Position numbers and translations under genes: made by a program | Part shown: positions 1-9,487 of the stretch, one piece after another | Position numbering within the stretch: position 1 is the first letter of the stretch | Layout of the letters: the number at the start of each line of letters is the position of its first letter | Notes under the pieces: model-generated | What the model was told of the DNA's origin: nothing | The model's input: the letters and a program-made list of their open reading frames with translations, nothing else | The model's database searches: none | DNA from: Bordetella parapertussis | Lineage (GTDB): Bacteria; Pseudomonadota; Gammaproteobacteria; Burkholderiales; Thiobacillaceae | Direction of reading: 5' to 3' | Assembly: GCA_945890495.1 (NCBI GenBank) | Contig: CAMDCO010000007.1 | Location: 1 to 64,000 of the forward strand | DNA: 64,000 nucleotides

Positions 1-165
1 GCGATTGAACTGCCGGCCGGCACCGAGATGATCATGCCCGGCGACAACGTGTCGATTACCGCGGCGCTGATTGCCCCGATCGCCATGGAAGAAGGTCTGC
101 GTTTCGCCATCCGTGAAGGCGGTCGTACCGTCGGCGCCGGCGTCGTCGCCAAGGTTATTGAGTAA
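1..165 (+). CDS. tuf: Elongation factor Tu, C-terminal fragment (gene cut by window edge)
   Basis: Only the last 54 codons are present. They encode the end of the C-terminal beta-barrel of EF-Tu, the GTPase that delivers aminoacyl-tRNA to the ribosome. The segments MIMPGDNVS and [13 protein letters not shown] are typical of the EF-Tu terminus, and the reading frame closes with taa at 163-165. Only 9 nt separate it from rpsJ, so the str-type transcript probably runs on into the S10 genes. Confidence 0.93.
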   Translation, partial: AIELPAGTEMIMPGDNVSITAALIAPIAMEEGLRFAIREGGRTVGAGVVAKVIE

Positions 166-174
166 GGATTGACC

Positions 175-486
175 ATGCAAAAGCAAAAGATTCGTATCCG
201 CCTGAAGGCGTATGACTACACCCTCATTGACCGTTCTGCGGCCGAGATTGTGGAGACCGCCAAGCGCACCGGCGCCGTGGTCAAGGGCCCGGTGCCTTTG
301 CCGACGTCCATTGAGCGTTTTGATATCCTGCGTTCACCGCATGTCAATAAGACCTCGCGTGACCAGTTGGAGATCCGTACGCATAAGCGTCTGATGGACA
401 TCATTGACCCGACCGATAAGACGGTGGATGCGCTGACCAAACTGGATTTGCCGGCAGGGGTTGACGTCGAGATCAAGCTGCAGTAA
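175..486 (+). CDS. rpsJ: 30S ribosomal protein S10
   Basis: 103 residues, the normal length. S10 sits in the head of the small subunit and also acts as NusE in antitermination. IRIRLKAYD at the start, the loop around VKGPVPLPT and SPHVNK are conserved S10 features. I chose the ATG at 175, behind an AAGGA-type site, over an in-frame TTG six bases upstream because family members begin MQxQxIRIRL. It follows tuf directly, so there is no room for the long S10 leader that Escherichia coli has before rpsJ. Confidence 0.97.
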   Translation: MQKQKIRIRLKAYDYTLIDRSAAEIVETAKRTGAVVKGPVPLPTSIERFDILRSPHVNKTSRDQLEIRTHKRLMDIIDPTDKTVDALTKLDLPAGVDVEIKLQ

Positions 487-502
487 TATTGCATTCCTCT
501 TT

Positions 503-536
503 GGGGGTTGCGCGAACTGCGCGGCCCCTTTGGGTT
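503..536 (+). promoter_or_regulatory. Strong hairpin plus T-rich run between rpsJ and rplC
   Basis: Bases 504-513 pair perfectly with 519-528 (10 bp, two of them G-U) around a five-base loop, and a TTTGGGTTTTT run follows. It resembles an intrinsic terminator or attenuator. It lies inside what is otherwise one operon, so it may lower or regulate readthrough from tuf-rpsJ into rplC. The function is inferred. Confidence 0.6.
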
Positions 537-581
537 TTTAGCCGACCAATTGTAGTTGGCCCTTGAATAAGGAAATAAAAC

Positions 582-1226
582 ATGACTCTAGGCCTTGTCG
601 GTCGCAAGATCGGCATGACCCGCGTATTTACTGAAGACGGCATGTCCGTCCCGGTGACCGTGTTGGACATGTCGAACAATCGCGTATCGCAAATCAAAAC
701 CCAATCGGGTGACGGCTATGATGCCCTGCAAGTGGCATTTGGCTCTCGTCGCGCGAGCCGCATTACCAAGCCGGTAGCGGGCCATTTGGCCGCAGCGGGT
801 GTCGAACCGGCGCGCGGCATCACCGAGTTTCGCGTTCCGGCGGATGTGGCGTCCCAGTACGCCCCGGGTGCCGCCATTGGTGTGGACATCTTCCGGGTGG
901 GCCAGATCGTCGATGTCTCCGGTGTGACGCAGGGTAAAGGTTACGCAGGTGTCATTAAGCGTCACCACTTCTCCTCTCAGCGTGCTTCTCACGGTAACTC
1001 CCGTTCGCATAATGCTCCGGGTTCTATCGGTATGGCGCAGGATCCGGGTCGTGTGTTCCCGGGTAAGCGGATGGCCGGCCATTTGGGCGCGGTTAATCGT
1101 ACCGTCCAGAATCTGGAAGTTGTTCGTGTGGACAACGAGCGTCAGGTGCTGTTGATTAAGGGCGCCGTACCGGGCTCAAAGGGTGGCGACATCGTCGTGC
1201 GTCCGGCCATCAAAGGGGGTGCCTGA
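582..1226 (+). CDS. rplC: 50S ribosomal protein L3
   Basis: 214 residues. L3 is an early assembly protein of the large subunit whose loop reaches the peptidyl-transferase centre. [12 protein letters not shown] at the N-terminus and the [13 protein letters not shown] segment of the internal loop are diagnostic. The glutamine in SIGMAQDPG lines up with the residue methylated in E. coli L3. An AAGGA site precedes the ATG. The stop overlaps the rplD start (TGATGG), suggesting translational coupling. Confidence 0.97.
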   Translation: MTLGLVGRKIGMTRVFTEDGMSVPVTVLDMSNNRVSQIKTQSGDGYDALQVAFGSRRASRITKPVAGHLAAAGVEPARGITEFRVPADVASQYAPGAAIGVDIFRVGQIVDVSGVTQGKGYAGVIKRHHFSSQRASHGNSRSHNAPGSIGMAQDPGRVFPGKRMAGHLGAVNRTVQNLEVVRVDNERQVLLIKGAVPGSKGGDIVVRPAIKGGA

Positions 1227-1852
1227 TGGAACTCAAACTGATTAATGCCCAAGGGCAGGATGCGGGTGCCGTTTCGGCCTCAGATCTGCTTTTTGCGCGT
1301 GAATACAACGAAGCGCTGGTTCACCAGCTGGTTACGGCTTATCAAGCCAATGCCCGGAGCGGTAATCGCGCCCAGTTGACCCGCGCTGAAGTGCATCACA
1401 GCACCAAGAAGCCGTTCAAGCAAAAAGGCACCGGTCGCGCTCGTGCGGGTATGACCTCTAGCCCGATTTGGCGTGGCGGCGGTCGCGCCTTCCCGAACAA
1501 GCCGGATGAGAACTTCAGCCAGAAGGTCAATCGCAAGATGTTCCGTGCCGGTATGGCCGCTATTCTGTCGCAACTGGTTCGTTCTGACCGTCTGCGCGTG
1601 ATCGACGAGATTGCTGTCGATGGCCCGCGTACCAAGTTGCTGGCTGCAAAAATCAAGGATCTTGGCATCACCAAGGATCGTGTCTTGATTATTGCCCCGG
1701 TGGTCGATGAGAACCTGTGGTTATCTTCCCGCAACCTGGCCAATGTGCTGGTGCTGGAGCCGCAGCAGGCCGATCCGGTCAGCCTGGTGCGTTTTGACCA
1801 GGTTCTGGTGACGCGCGAAGCGCTGCGCAGTATTGAGGAGATGTACGCATGA
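1226..1852 (+). CDS. rplD: 50S ribosomal protein L4
   Basis: 208 residues, of normal size. L4 binds 23S rRNA and lines the peptide exit tunnel. The basic tunnel loop is visible as [17 protein letters not shown] followed by [14 protein letters not shown]. In E. coli L4 also represses its own operon through the leader before rpsJ. Here such a leader is absent, and the only comparable hairpin lies between rpsJ and rplC. It overlaps rplW by 4 nt (ATGA). Confidence 0.97.
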   Translation: MELKLINAQGQDAGAVSASDLLFAREYNEALVHQLVTAYQANARSGNRAQLTRAEVHHSTKKPFKQKGTGRARAGMTSSPIWRGGGRAFPNKPDENFSQKVNRKMFRAGMAAILSQLVRSDRLRVIDEIAVDGPRTKLLAAKIKDLGITKDRVLIIAPVVDENLWLSSRNLANVLVLEPQQADPVSLVRFDQVLVTREALRSIEEMYA

Positions 1853-2160
1853 ACGGCCAAAAATTCAATGAGGCTCGCCTGCTGCAAGTGATCCTGGCGC
1901 CCGTCGTTTCCGAAAAGGCCACGATGATTGCCGACAAGCAGCAGCAAGTGACTCTTCGCGTCGCAACAAGCGCCACCAAGCCTGAGATCAAGGCGGCTGT
2001 CGAGCTACTGTTCAAGGTTCAGGTCGCCGATGTCAAGGTGCTCAATGTTAAGGGCAAGGCCAAGCGTTTTGGTCGCAACATGGGTCAGCGCTCCAGCTGG
2101 AAGAAGGCCTATATCTGCCTTCAGCCGGGCCAAGAACTCAACTTTGCCGCAGGGGAATAA
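1849..2160 (+). CDS. rplW: 50S ribosomal protein L23
   Basis: 103 residues. L23 sits at the tunnel exit and is the docking site for trigger factor and SRP. The N-terminal [12 protein letters not shown] and the C-terminal KVKxxRFGRxxG-like stretch ([25 protein letters not shown]) mark the family. It overlaps the end of rplD by 4 nt and lies 3 nt before rplB. Confidence 0.96.
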   Translation: MNGQKFNEARLLQVILAPVVSEKATMIADKQQQVTLRVATSATKPEIKAAVELLFKVQVADVKVLNVKGKAKRFGRNMGQRSSWKKAYICLQPGQELNFAAGE

Positions 2161-2163
2161 GTC

Positions 2164-2994
2164 ATGGCACTCGTAAAGGTAAAACCCACTTCTCCCGGCC
2201 GCCGTGCCGTTGTGAAGGTTGTGACCCCGGGCTTGCACAAAGGCAAGCCCCATACCGCCCTGCTCGAGAAAAAGAGCAAGACGGCCGGTCGTAACAACAA
2301 CGGTCACATCACGACGCGTCACATGGGCGGTGGTCACAAGCAGCATTACCGTCTGATCGATTTCAAGCGCGACAAGGATGGTATTGTCGCCCGAGTCGAG
2401 CGCATCGAGTATGACCCGAACCGCTCCGCGCATATTGCACTCCTGTGCTATGCCGATGGCGAGCGTCGTTACATCATTGCCCCGCGTGGTATTGCTGAAG
2501 GCGCCAGTCTGATGAGCGGTGCAGATGCCCCGTTCAAGCCGGGTAACACCATGCCGCTGCGTAATATCCCGATCGGCTCCACCGTTCATTGTATTGAGAT
2601 GATGCCGGGCAAGGGCGCGCAAATTGCGCGTGCTGCGGGCACCTCGGCACAGTTGTTGGCGCGTGATGGCGCTTACGCTCAGTTGCGTTTGCGTTCCGGT
2701 GAGATCCGTAAGGTGCACATCGAATGTCGCGCGACCTTGGGTGAAGTGGGCAACGAAGAAAATAGCCTGCGTTCCTTCGGTAAGGCTGGCGCTAAGCGTT
2801 GGCTGGGCATCCGTCCGACCGTTCGTGGTACGGCCATGAACCCGGTTGACCACCCGCACGGCGGTGGTGAAGGCAGGACGGGCGAAGGTCGCGTGCCGGT
2901 CACCCCTTGGGGTGTCCCGACGCGGGGTTATCGTACTCGCAACAATAAGCGGACTGACGTCATGATCGTGCGTCGTCGCCACAAGAAGGCTTAA
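2164..2994 (+). CDS. rplB: 50S ribosomal protein L2
   Basis: 276 residues. L2 joins the two subunits and supports peptidyl transfer. It carries the conserved histidine-containing loop [13 protein letters not shown] near residue 230 and the TSPGRR N-terminus. The chain ends in a basic tail, VRRRHKKA. It lies within the S10 operon, 12 nt before rpsS. Confidence 0.97.
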   Translation: MALVKVKPTSPGRRAVVKVVTPGLHKGKPHTALLEKKSKTAGRNNNGHITTRHMGGGHKQHYRLIDFKRDKDGIVARVERIEYDPNRSAHIALLCYADGERRYIIAPRGIAEGASLMSGADAPFKPGNTMPLRNIPIGSTVHCIEMMPGKGAQIARAAGTSAQLLARDGAYAQLRLRSGEIRKVHIECRATLGEVGNEENSLRSFGKAGAKRWLGIRPTVRGTAMNPVDHPHGGGEGRTGEGRVPVTPWGVPTRGYRTRNNKRTDVMIVRRRHKKA

Positions 2995-3006
2995 GGGGTA
3001 ATCGAG

Positions 3007-3282
3007 ATGGCGCGTTCTGTTAAGAAGGGTCCGTTCATTGACGGGCACCTAATGAAAAAGGTGGAAACCGCACAGGCTAATTCGGACAAGCGTCCGATCA
3101 AGACTTGGTCGCGTCGTTCCACCATCCTGCCGGATTTTATCGGCCTCACCATTGCGGTGCATAACGGTAAGCAGCATATCCCCGTTTATGTGACCGAAAA
3201 CATGGTGGGCCACAAACTGGGCGAGTTCTCCCTGACCCGTACATTTAAGGGTCATGCGGCGGACAAGAAGGCCAAGAAGTAA
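3007..3282 (+). CDS. rpsS: 30S ribosomal protein S19
   Basis: 91 residues. S19 is a head protein that contacts S13 and the A-site region. [27 protein letters not shown] and [23 protein letters not shown] are canonical S19 motifs. It sits between rplB and rplV in the usual S10-operon order. Confidence 0.97.
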   Translation: MARSVKKGPFIDGHLMKKVETAQANSDKRPIKTWSRRSTILPDFIGLTIAVHNGKQHIPVYVTENMVGHKLGEFSLTRTFKGHAADKKAKK

Positions 3283-3294
3283 CTGGAGCGAACA

Positions 3295-3624
3295 ATGCAA
3301 GCGACTGCAGTATTAAAAGGTACACGGATCTCCGCTCAAAAGGTGCGTCTGGTGGCCGATATCGTTCGCGGTAAGGCCGTGGATAAGGCGCTCAACATCT
3401 TGGCCTTCACGCCCCGCAAGGCGGCCGTGGTGATCAAGAAGGTGCTCGAATCGGCGATTGCCAATGCCGAGCACAATGAGGGCGCTGATATCGATCTGCT
3501 TAAGGTGCAAACCATTTATGTGGACGAAGGCCCTGTACTGAAGCGATTCACTGCCCGTGCTAAGGGTCGTGGTAACCGGATCATGAAACCCACCTGTCAC
3601 ATCACTGTGACTGTTGGCGAGTGA
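3295..3624 (+). CDS. rplV: 50S ribosomal protein L22
   Basis: 109 residues. L22 binds all domains of 23S rRNA, and its hairpin lines the exit tunnel, the macrolide-resistance region. [17 protein letters not shown] at the N-terminus and the hairpin tip [13 protein letters not shown] near residues 82-95 are visible. Spacing to rpsC is 8 nt. Confidence 0.97.
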   Translation: MQATAVLKGTRISAQKVRLVADIVRGKAVDKALNILAFTPRKAAVVIKKVLESAIANAEHNEGADIDLLKVQTIYVDEGPVLKRFTARAKGRGNRIMKPTCHITVTVGE

Positions 3625-3632
3625 GGTAATTT

Positions 3633-4340
3633 ATGGGTCAAAAGATAAATCCGATTGGTTTCCGCCTGGCGGTCACCAAGAACTGGTCCTCCAAGTGGTA
3701 TGCCGGCAAGAAGACCTTTGGTGCCATGCTGCTCGAAGATCACAAGGTGCGTGAGTTTCTGAAGAAGAGACTGGCTAATGCATCGTTGAGCAAGATCTTG
3801 ATCGAGCGCTCTTCGAAGAGTGCCCGCATCACTTTGTATTCTGCGCGTCCTGGCATTGTCATCGGCCGCAAAGGTGAAGAAATTGAGCTCCTCAAAAAGG
3901 AACTTGCCAAGCACATTTCAGTGCCGGCCACCCTGACGATCGAAGAAATTCGCAAGCCGGAAACGGATGCCACCTTGGTGGCGGCGAATATCGCTCAGCA
4001 ACTTGAAAAGCGGATCATGTTCCGTCGCGCCATGAAACGCGCGATGCAAAACGCCATGCGTTTTGGCGCTCAAGGGATCAAGATCATGAGCGCTGGCCGA
4101 CTGAATGGCGCAGAGATCGCCCGTACCGAGTGGTATCGCGAGGGCCGTGTCCCGCTCCATACCCTGCGCGCTGATATTGATTATGGCGTCGCTACCGCAA
4201 GCACCAGCTATGGTGACATCGGTATCAAGGTTTGGGTTTATAAGGGTGAATACGGTGCGCGCAATGAGGCGCCGGCAGCGGCGGCTGAACCGGCCAAGCG
4301 CGGTAAGAAGCCAGGAGTGAAACATGCTGCAACCAGCTAG
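3633..4340 (+). CDS. rpsC: 30S ribosomal protein S3
   Basis: 235 residues. S3 lies at the mRNA entry channel. It has the [12 protein letters not shown] start and a type II KH domain with the GRKG loop at residues 78-81. The C-terminal tail is rich in Ala, Lys and Pro and is poorly conserved in the family. Its last 17 nt overlap the start of rplP in another frame. Confidence 0.97.
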   Translation: MGQKINPIGFRLAVTKNWSSKWYAGKKTFGAMLLEDHKVREFLKKRLANASLSKILIERSSKSARITLYSARPGIVIGRKGEEIELLKKELAKHISVPATLTIEEIRKPETDATLVAANIAQQLEKRIMFRRAMKRAMQNAMRFGAQGIKIMSAGRLNGAEIARTEWYREGRVPLHTLRADIDYGVATASTSYGDIGIKVWVYKGEYGARNEAPAAAAEPAKRGKKPGVKHAATS

Positions 4341-4740
4341 AAGGAAGTTCCGTAAGGAACAAAAGGGTCGTAACACCGGTCTCGCACAGCGCGGTTCGTC
4401 GGTTAGCTTTGGTGATTTTGGCCTTAAGGCCATGGGTCGTGGCCGCTTGACGGCACGCCAGATCGAAGCGGCTCGTCGTGCCATGACGCGTCACATCAAG
4501 CGCGGTGGTCGTATCTGGATCCGTATCTTCCCGGACAAGCCGATTTCTAAAAAGCCGGCTGAGGTTCGAATGGGTAACGGTAAAGGAAGCCCGGAGTACT
4601 ACGTTGCTGAGATTCAGCCGGGTAAGGTGCTTTATGAGATGGACGGCGTAGATGAGGTGCTGGCGCGTGAGGCTTTCAAGCTTGCGGCAGCCAAATTACC
4701 GATTCCGACGGCCTTTGTGACCCGTCAGATTGGGGGTTGA
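4324..4740 (+). CDS. rplP: 50S ribosomal protein L16
   Basis: 138 residues. L16 organises the A-site tRNA contact of the large subunit. MLQPxRxKFRKxxKGRNxG at the start and [24 protein letters not shown] in the second half are diagnostic. The ATG lies inside the end of rpsC, an overlap of 17 nt that is common at this junction. Confidence 0.97.
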   Translation: MLQPARRKFRKEQKGRNTGLAQRGSSVSFGDFGLKAMGRGRLTARQIEAARRAMTRHIKRGGRIWIRIFPDKPISKKPAEVRMGNGKGSPEYYVAEIQPGKVLYEMDGVDEVLAREAFKLAAAKLPIPTAFVTRQIGG

Positions 4741-4741
4741 T

Positions 4742-4945
4742 ATGAAGATCAGCGAAATTCGCGGCAAGAATGCCGAGGACATGAACAAGGAGCTGGTGGA
4801 TCTCCTGCGCGCGCAGTTTAGCTTGCGTATGCAGTTGTCCACGCAGCAAAGCAACAAGACGCATGAACTGCGTCGTGTGCGCCGAGATATTGCCCGTGTG
4901 CGTACCCTCATTGCTGAGGTAAGCGTGACCGGACAGGTTGTATAA
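4742..4945 (+). CDS. rpmC: 50S ribosomal protein L29
   Basis: 67 residues, two-helix protein at the tunnel exit near L23. MKISEIRGK and the [14 protein letters not shown] helix identify it. I took the ATG at 4742, just past the rplP stop, instead of an in-frame TTG at 4730, because L29 proteins start with MK(A/I)xE(L/I)R. Confidence 0.95.
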   Translation: MKISEIRGKNAEDMNKELVDLLRAQFSLRMQLSTQQSNKTHELRRVRRDIARVRTLIAEVSVTGQVV

Positions 4946-4955
4946 AAGGTAGATC

Positions 4956-5222
4956 ATGGCCGAGCAAAATAAAGTTACCCGTTCACTGACCGGAAAGGTC
5001 GTGAGCACAAAGATGCAGAAGACCGTCACCGTTTTGGTCGAGCGTCGCGTTAAGCACCCCACCTTGGGCAAGGTTATTCGCTTGTCCAAGAAATATCATG
5101 CCCACGACGAAACGAGTCGTTGCCATGAGGGGGATGTCGTGATGATCGAAGAGTGTCGTCCGCTTTCCAAGACCAAGGCCTGGACCGTGGTGTCCGTGGT
5201 GGGTGGTGCGAACGCGGCCTAA
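4956..5222 (+). CDS. rpsQ: 30S ribosomal protein S17
   Basis: 88 residues, OB-fold protein that binds 16S rRNA early in assembly. [31 protein letters not shown] and the [15 protein letters not shown] ending are typical. It is the last gene of the S10 operon; a promoter and leader of about 190 nt follow before rplN. Confidence 0.96.
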   Translation: MAEQNKVTRSLTGKVVSTKMQKTVTVLVERRVKHPTLGKVIRLSKKYHAHDETSRCHEGDVVMIEECRPLSKTKAWTVVSVVGGANAA

Positions 5223-5263
5223 CGGTCACTTTGCTGGTCTGGCTTCAAGGCAAGAAAAAAGCT

Positions 5264-5293
5264 TGCCATTGAACTCGGTGTGCATATATAATG
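5264..5293 (+). promoter_or_regulatory. Promoter of the spc operon
   Basis: A -35 box TTGCCA (5264-5269) and a perfect -10 box TATAAT (5288-5293) are separated by 18 bp. This is the same position as the spc promoter of E. coli, between rpsQ and rplN. Confidence 0.8.
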
Positions 5294-5299
5294 CATGGC

Positions 5300-5413
5300 T
5301 CTCGGTTCAGGACCCTGGTTAAACAGTTCTTGAGCCTTTAACACAAGACCCTTCGGGATCCAAAACTGCTTGGCCAGTGAAAACAGGCCGAGATAAGTTG
5401 GAGTAAGGAAATC
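5300..5413 (+). promoter_or_regulatory. spc operon 5' leader
   Basis: About 110 nt of untranslated leader lie between the promoter and rplN. It contains a small stem with a UUCG loop (5347-5360, one mismatch) and a weaker GGCC/GGCC stem (5372-5389). I see no known riboswitch. It could carry an autoregulatory site, but S8 control in E. coli acts further downstream. Confidence 0.4.
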
Positions 5414-5782
5414 ATGATCCAAATGCAGACCATCCTCGACGTGGCTGACAACACCGGTGCACGCTCCGTTATGTGTATCAAGGTGTTGGGCGGCTCTAAG
5501 CGTCGTTACGCCGGTATCGGCGACATTATTAAAGTCACCATCAAGGATGCGGCTCCGCGGGGTCGTGTTAAGCGCGGTGATGTCTATAACGCGGTCGTTG
5601 TTCGTACTGCCAAGGGTGTGCGTCGTCCTGATGGCGCCCTGGTGCGTTTTGATGGCAACGCGGCGGTTCTGTTGAATAACAAGCTTGAGCCCATTGGCAC
5701 TCGCATCTTTGGACCGGTTACGCGAGAGTTGCGTACCGAAAAGTTCATGAAGATCGTGTCCTTGGCCCCTGAAGTCCTTTAA
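5414..5782 (+). CDS. rplN: 50S ribosomal protein L14
   Basis: 122 residues. L14 forms an intersubunit bridge. [17 protein letters not shown] and the ending [12 protein letters not shown] are canonical. It is the first gene of the spc operon, preceded by a GGAG-like site. Length and sequence are ordinary. Confidence 0.97.
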   Translation: MIQMQTILDVADNTGARSVMCIKVLGGSKRRYAGIGDIIKVTIKDAAPRGRVKRGDVYNAVVVRTAKGVRRPDGALVRFDGNAAVLLNNKLEPIGTRIFGPVTRELRTEKFMKIVSLAPEVL

Positions 5783-5793
5783 GGAGTCCGACC

Positions 5794-6108
5794 GTGAACA
5801 AGATTCGCAAGGGTGACGAAGTTGTTGTTATGACTGGCAAAGACAAGGGCAAGCGCGGTGCTGTCCTGGCGTTGCTGGCCGGCAAGGTGATTGTTGAGGG
5901 CATTAACCGTGTCCGCAAGGCCACCAAGCCGAACCCGATGAAGGGTACTCAGGGGGGTCTGGTGGATAAGGATATGCCGGTGGATCAATCGAATATTGCG
6001 CTATTCAATCGCGGCACTGGCCGTGGTGATCGCGTGGGCATTCGCACGCTGGAGGACGGCCGCAAGGTTCGCTTCTTCAAGTCGAATGGCGAAGTTGTGG
6101 ATGCGTGA
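5794..6108 (+). CDS. rplX: 50S ribosomal protein L24
   Basis: 104 residues with a GTG start behind an AAGGAG site. L24 initiates large-subunit assembly at the 5' end of 23S rRNA. The KOW motif is seen in [19 protein letters not shown] at the N-terminus. It is followed by [11 protein letters not shown] and the C-terminal [12 protein letters not shown]. Confidence 0.96.
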   Translation: MNKIRKGDEVVVMTGKDKGKRGAVLALLAGKVIVEGINRVRKATKPNPMKGTQGGLVDKDMPVDQSNIALFNRGTGRGDRVGIRTLEDGRKVRFFKSNGEVVDA

Positions 6109-6115
6109 GGCGAGC

Positions 6116-6655
6116 ATGGCACGTTTTAAAGAGTTCTACAAAGAGACCGTAGTGGGCCAGATGATGGCTACCTTTGGCTACAAGTCGGTGATGCAGGTTC
6201 CGCGCATCGAAAAGATTACCCTCAATATGGGTGTCGGTGAGGCCGTGGGCGACAAAAAGGTTCTCGAGTTTGCGGTGGGCGACATGGCCAAGATCGCGGG
6301 CCAGAAGCCTGTGGTGACCAAGGCGCGCAAGTCGATCGCGGGCTTTAAGATTCGTGACGGCTATCCGATTGGTTGCAAGGTGACCCTTCGTCGTGAGCAG
6401 ATGTTCGAGTTCTTCGATCGTTTGGTAACGGTTGCGATCCCCCGTATTCGTGACTTCCGCGGTGTCGGTGGTAAGGGTTTCGATGGCCGTGGCAATTTCA
6501 ACATGGGCGTGCGCGAGCAGATTATTTTCCCCGAAATCGAGTACGACAAGGTGGATACGCTGCGTGGCATGAACATCACGATCACGACGACAGCCAGTAC
6601 CGATGCTGAGGCGCGTGCCCTGCTGGCGGCTTTTAAATTCCCGTTCAAGAATTAA
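6116..6655 (+). CDS. rplE: 50S ribosomal protein L5
   Basis: 179 residues. L5 binds 5S rRNA in the central protuberance. [25 protein letters not shown] and the C-terminal [24 protein letters not shown] are typical. The frame is open further upstream, but the ATG at 6116 matches the family start. In E. coli the S8 repressor site overlaps this gene start; I could not confirm it here by eye. Confidence 0.97.
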   Translation: MARFKEFYKETVVGQMMATFGYKSVMQVPRIEKITLNMGVGEAVGDKKVLEFAVGDMAKIAGQKPVVTKARKSIAGFKIRDGYPIGCKVTLRREQMFEFFDRLVTVAIPRIRDFRGVGGKGFDGRGNFNMGVREQIIFPEIEYDKVDTLRGMNITITTTASTDAEARALLAAFKFPFKN

Positions 6656-6664
6656 GGATCGATC

Positions 6665-6970
6665 ATGGCCAAGACATCATTGATCAATCGCGAAGCGAAG
6701 CGCCGTGCTACGGTGAAGAAATTCGCTGTTAAGCGCGCCGCCTTGTTGGCGGCCGCTAGTGACATGAGCCGTAGCGATGAAGATCGTTACGCTTCCCGCA
6801 TGGAATTGCAGGACCTGCCGCGTAATTCAAGCGCAGTTCGCCTGCGCAATCGCTGTCAGATTACGGGCCGTCCGCGTGGCGTTTTCCGCAAGTTTGGCCT
6901 GTGCCGTATCAAGATTCGTGAGCTTGCCATGAACGGAGAAATTCCGGGCGTGGTCAAGGCTAGCTGGTAA
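6665..6970 (+). CDS. rpsN: 30S ribosomal protein S14
   Basis: 101 residues, the long zinc-free form of S14. The C-terminal [28 protein letters not shown] region is diagnostic and lacks the CxxC pairs of the zinc form. An AAGGAT site precedes the ATG. The order rplE-rpsN-rpsH is standard. Confidence 0.97.
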   Translation: MAKTSLINREAKRRATVKKFAVKRAALLAAASDMSRSDEDRYASRMELQDLPRNSSAVRLRNRCQITGRPRGVFRKFGLCRIKIRELAMNGEIPGVVKASW

Positions 6971-6980
6971 GGAGAATAGT

Positions 6981-7376
6981 ATGAGCATGAGCGATCCCGT
7001 CGCCGATATGCTGACCCGCATTCGCAACGCGCAGATGGTTGAAAAACCCACTGTTCGTATGCCTGCATCGCGCCTTAAGACCGCGATTGCTGAGGTTCTG
7101 CGCGCGGAAGGTTATATCGATGGTTTTGTGATTCGTCAGGCAGACGGCAAGTCTGAGATGGAGATGGCGCTGCGTTATTACGCAGGTGAGCCGGTCATCG
7201 GAAAGATTGAGCGTGTCAGCCGTCCGGGTCTGCGTGTCTATAAGGGCAGCAATGACCTGCCGCGCGTGATGAACGGTCTCGGCGTGGCGATTGTGTCCAC
7301 CTCGCAGGGTGTCATGACCGACCGTCGGGCGCGTAGCCTCGGTGTCGGTGGTGAAGTTCTCTGCGTCGTCGCTTGA
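6981..7376 (+). CDS. rpsH: 30S ribosomal protein S8
   Basis: 131 residues. S8 binds 16S rRNA helix 21 and, in E. coli, represses the spc operon. [18 protein letters not shown] and the C-terminal [25 protein letters not shown] are canonical. The ATG at 6981 follows GGAGA; a second ATG two codons on would be less typical. Confidence 0.97.
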   Translation: MSMSDPVADMLTRIRNAQMVEKPTVRMPASRLKTAIAEVLRAEGYIDGFVIRQADGKSEMEMALRYYAGEPVIGKIERVSRPGLRVYKGSNDLPRVMNGLGVAIVSTSQGVMTDRRARSLGVGGEVLCVVA

Positions 7377-7396
7377 TTTTTTGGCAAAGGTAGAAC

Positions 7397-7930
7397 ATGT
7401 CACGTATTGCTAAAAATCCAGTCGTCATTCCTGCGGGCGTTGAGGTTGCTCTCTCCGCTGCGGCGATCACCCTTAAGGGCCCGATGGGCGCTTTGACGCA
7501 GCCTTTGGTGGCTGACATTCAGGTGGTCCATGCGGATGGTCAGCTTAAAGTGTCTCCGGCCAACGAGAGTCGTTTTGCGCATGCCATGTCGGGCACCATT
7601 CGCGCCTTGCTGGCTAACATGGTCCACGGCGTAAGCAAGGGCTTTGAGCGCAAGTTGACCTTGGTGGGTGTGGGTTATCGTGCTCAAGCTCAAGGCGACA
7701 AGCTGAATCTTTCCCTGGGCTTCTCTCATCCGGTGGTTCACTCGATGCCGGCTGGCATCAAGGTTGAAACGCCGACTCAGACTGAAGTGCTGATCAAGGG
7801 TGTCGACAAACAGGCTGTGGGCCAGGTCGCTGCTGAAGTTCGCGCCTATCGTCCGCCGGAGCCCTATAAGGGCAAGGGCGTTCGGTATTCCGATGAAGTG
7901 GTCTCTATCAAAGAGACCAAGAAGAAATAA
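7397..7930 (+). CDS. rplF: 50S ribosomal protein L6
   Basis: 177 residues made of two repeated domains, near the GTPase-associated centre. [17 protein letters not shown] at the start and [21 protein letters not shown] at the end are diagnostic. It is an ordinary member in the standard position. Confidence 0.97.
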   Translation: MSRIAKNPVVIPAGVEVALSAAAITLKGPMGALTQPLVADIQVVHADGQLKVSPANESRFAHAMSGTIRALLANMVHGVSKGFERKLTLVGVGYRAQAQGDKLNLSLGFSHPVVHSMPAGIKVETPTQTEVLIKGVDKQAVGQVAAEVRAYRPPEPYKGKGVRYSDEVVSIKETKKK

Positions 7931-7945
7931 CCCGGAGTTAAGATC

Positions 7946-8299
7946 ATGGAAAAACAGATCCGGCGTTTGCGCCGAGCGCGCAAAACCCGCGCAAAGATCG
8001 CGGAACTCGTGGTGGCGCGCCTCAGTGTGCACCGCACCAATTCGCATGTATACGCTCAGGTCATTGACCCAAGCGGTTCCGTCGTTCTGGTCTCGGCCTC
8101 TACGGCTGAGAAAGAGATGCGCGGTTTGGTCAAGAACGGTGGCAATGTGGCCGCTGCCGTCTTGATCGGTCAGCGTATCGCCGAAAAGGCCAAGGCTGCC
8201 GGCATCGAGCGCATCGCGTTCGACCGGAGTGGATTTGCTTACCATGGTCGCATCAAGGCCCTTGCCGATGCTGCCCGTGAGCATGGTCTGCAGTTCTAA
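7946..8299 (+). CDS. rplR: 50S ribosomal protein L18
   Basis: 117 residues. L18 binds 5S rRNA with L5 and L25. [17 protein letters not shown] and the C-terminal [26 protein letters not shown] are canonical. The N-terminus is strongly basic ([13 protein letters not shown]). GGAG precedes the start. Confidence 0.97.
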   Translation: MEKQIRRLRRARKTRAKIAELVVARLSVHRTNSHVYAQVIDPSGSVVLVSASTAEKEMRGLVKNGGNVAAAVLIGQRIAEKAKAAGIERIAFDRSGFAYHGRIKALADAAREHGLQF

Positions 8300-8313
8300 T
8301 AGCGGGGAAGATC

Positions 8314-8832
8314 ATGGCTAAGATGCAACAGCAGCAAAAACAAGACGAGGTCAGCGATGGCCTGCGTGAAAAGATGATTGCCGTTAACCGCGTTTCCAAG
8401 ACGGTTAAGGGCGGTCGGATCATGGCCTTCTCCGCCCTGACGGTGGTCGGTGACGGCGACGGCTCGGTCGGTATGGGTAAGGGCAAGTCCCGCGAAGTGC
8501 CGGTAGCCGTGCAAAAGGGCATGGATGAGGCGCGCCGCAATATGGTCAAGATCCCGCTGAAAAATGGCTCTTTCCATCACGCCGTTGTGGGTCGTCATGG
8601 CGCTGCCGTGGTGCTGATCCAGCCGGCTAGCGAAGGTACCGGGATTATTGCCGGTGGCGCGATGCGTGCCGTTTTTGAAGTGATGGGTGTGACCAATGTT
8701 CTGGCCAAGTGCCTGGGCTCCACCAACGCCAATAATGTGGTGCGTGCAACCTTGAATGGCTTGCAGCAACTCAACACCCCGGCGGACATTGCGGCCAAGC
8801 GTGGCAAGTCTGTCGCTGAGATCATGGAGTAA
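8314..8832 (+). CDS. rpsE: 30S ribosomal protein S5
   Basis: 172 residues. S5 lies at the mRNA entry site and affects decoding accuracy. The double-stranded RNA-binding N-domain with [24 protein letters not shown] is clear. So is the C-domain with [23 protein letters not shown]. The first ten residues are unusually Gln-rich ([10 protein letters not shown]), a harmless variation. Confidence 0.97.
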   Translation: MAKMQQQQKQDEVSDGLREKMIAVNRVSKTVKGGRIMAFSALTVVGDGDGSVGMGKGKSREVPVAVQKGMDEARRNMVKIPLKNGSFHHAVVGRHGAAVVLIQPASEGTGIIAGGAMRAVFEVMGVTNVLAKCLGSTNANNVVRATLNGLQQLNTPADIAAKRGKSVAEIME

Positions 8833-8835
8833 GTC

Positions 8836-9027
8836 ATGTCAACTATGACCGGAAAAATCAAGGTAACGCAGGTCAAGAGTGTGATTGGAACCATCCAGTC
8901 GCATCGCGCTTGTGTTCGTGGTCTGGGCCTTAAGCGCATCAACCATTCTGTCGTCGTCGAAGATACGCCGTCTAACCGCGGCATGATCACGACCGTTCGC
9001 TACTTGCTTAAGAGTGAGGTCCTCTGA
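8836..9027 (+). CDS. rpmD: 50S ribosomal protein L30
   Basis: 63 residues. L30 is a small peripheral protein. [44 protein letters not shown] is typical. The stop overlaps the start of rplO by one base (TGATG). Confidence 0.96.
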   Translation: MSTMTGKIKVTQVKSVIGTIQSHRACVRGLGLKRINHSVVVEDTPSNRGMITTVRYLLKSEVL

Positions 9028-9467
9028 TGTATCTGAATTCTATTCAGCCGGCTGCCGGCAGTACGCATTCCAAAAAGCGCCTTGGCCGTGGTATCGGTTC
9101 AGGTCTGGGTAAAACCTGTGGCCGCGGCCACAAGGGCCAGAAATCCCGCGCGGGTGGTTTCCACAAGGTTGGCTTTGAAGGCGGTCAGATGCCGATGGCG
9201 CGTCGTCTCCCCAAGCGTGGCTTCGTCTCCGTGGATCGCGCCTTTAAGGCTGAGGTTCGTTTGTCTGATATCGCACAGCTTCCGGTCGATACCGTTGATC
9301 TGTTGGTTCTTTTGCAGGCCGGTTTGGTCCCGCAAATGACGCGCAGCGCGAAGGTGATCCTGACGGGCTCGATTGAAAAAGCGATCAAGTTTGTCGGCGT
9401 CGGCGTGACGGCCGGTGCTCGCGCTGCCATTGAGGCAGCGGGCGGCTCTGTCGCCGAAGCGGCTTAA
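9027..9467 (+). CDS. rplO: 50S ribosomal protein L15
   Basis: 146 residues. L15 is a late-assembly protein. The glycine- and basic-rich extension [29 protein letters not shown] followed by [17 protein letters not shown] is diagnostic. It is translationally coupled to rpmD and lies 20 nt before secY. Confidence 0.97.
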   Translation: MYLNSIQPAAGSTHSKKRLGRGIGSGLGKTCGRGHKGQKSRAGGFHKVGFEGGQMPMARRLPKRGFVSVDRAFKAEVRLSDIAQLPVDTVDLLVLLQAGLVPQMTRSAKVILTGSIEKAIKFVGVGVTAGARAAIEAAGGSVAEAA

Positions 9468-9487
9468 GTCAGGCTCAGGAGAAAATA

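Noticed and set aside
2005-3048. 347-codon minus-strand frame across rplW, rplB and rpsS
   Set aside because: It lies opposite three ribosomal protein genes and the translation is Thr/Arg/His-rich without motifs.
5300-5413. Riboswitch in the spc leader
   Set aside because: Only small hairpins are visible and none matches a riboswitch core I know.
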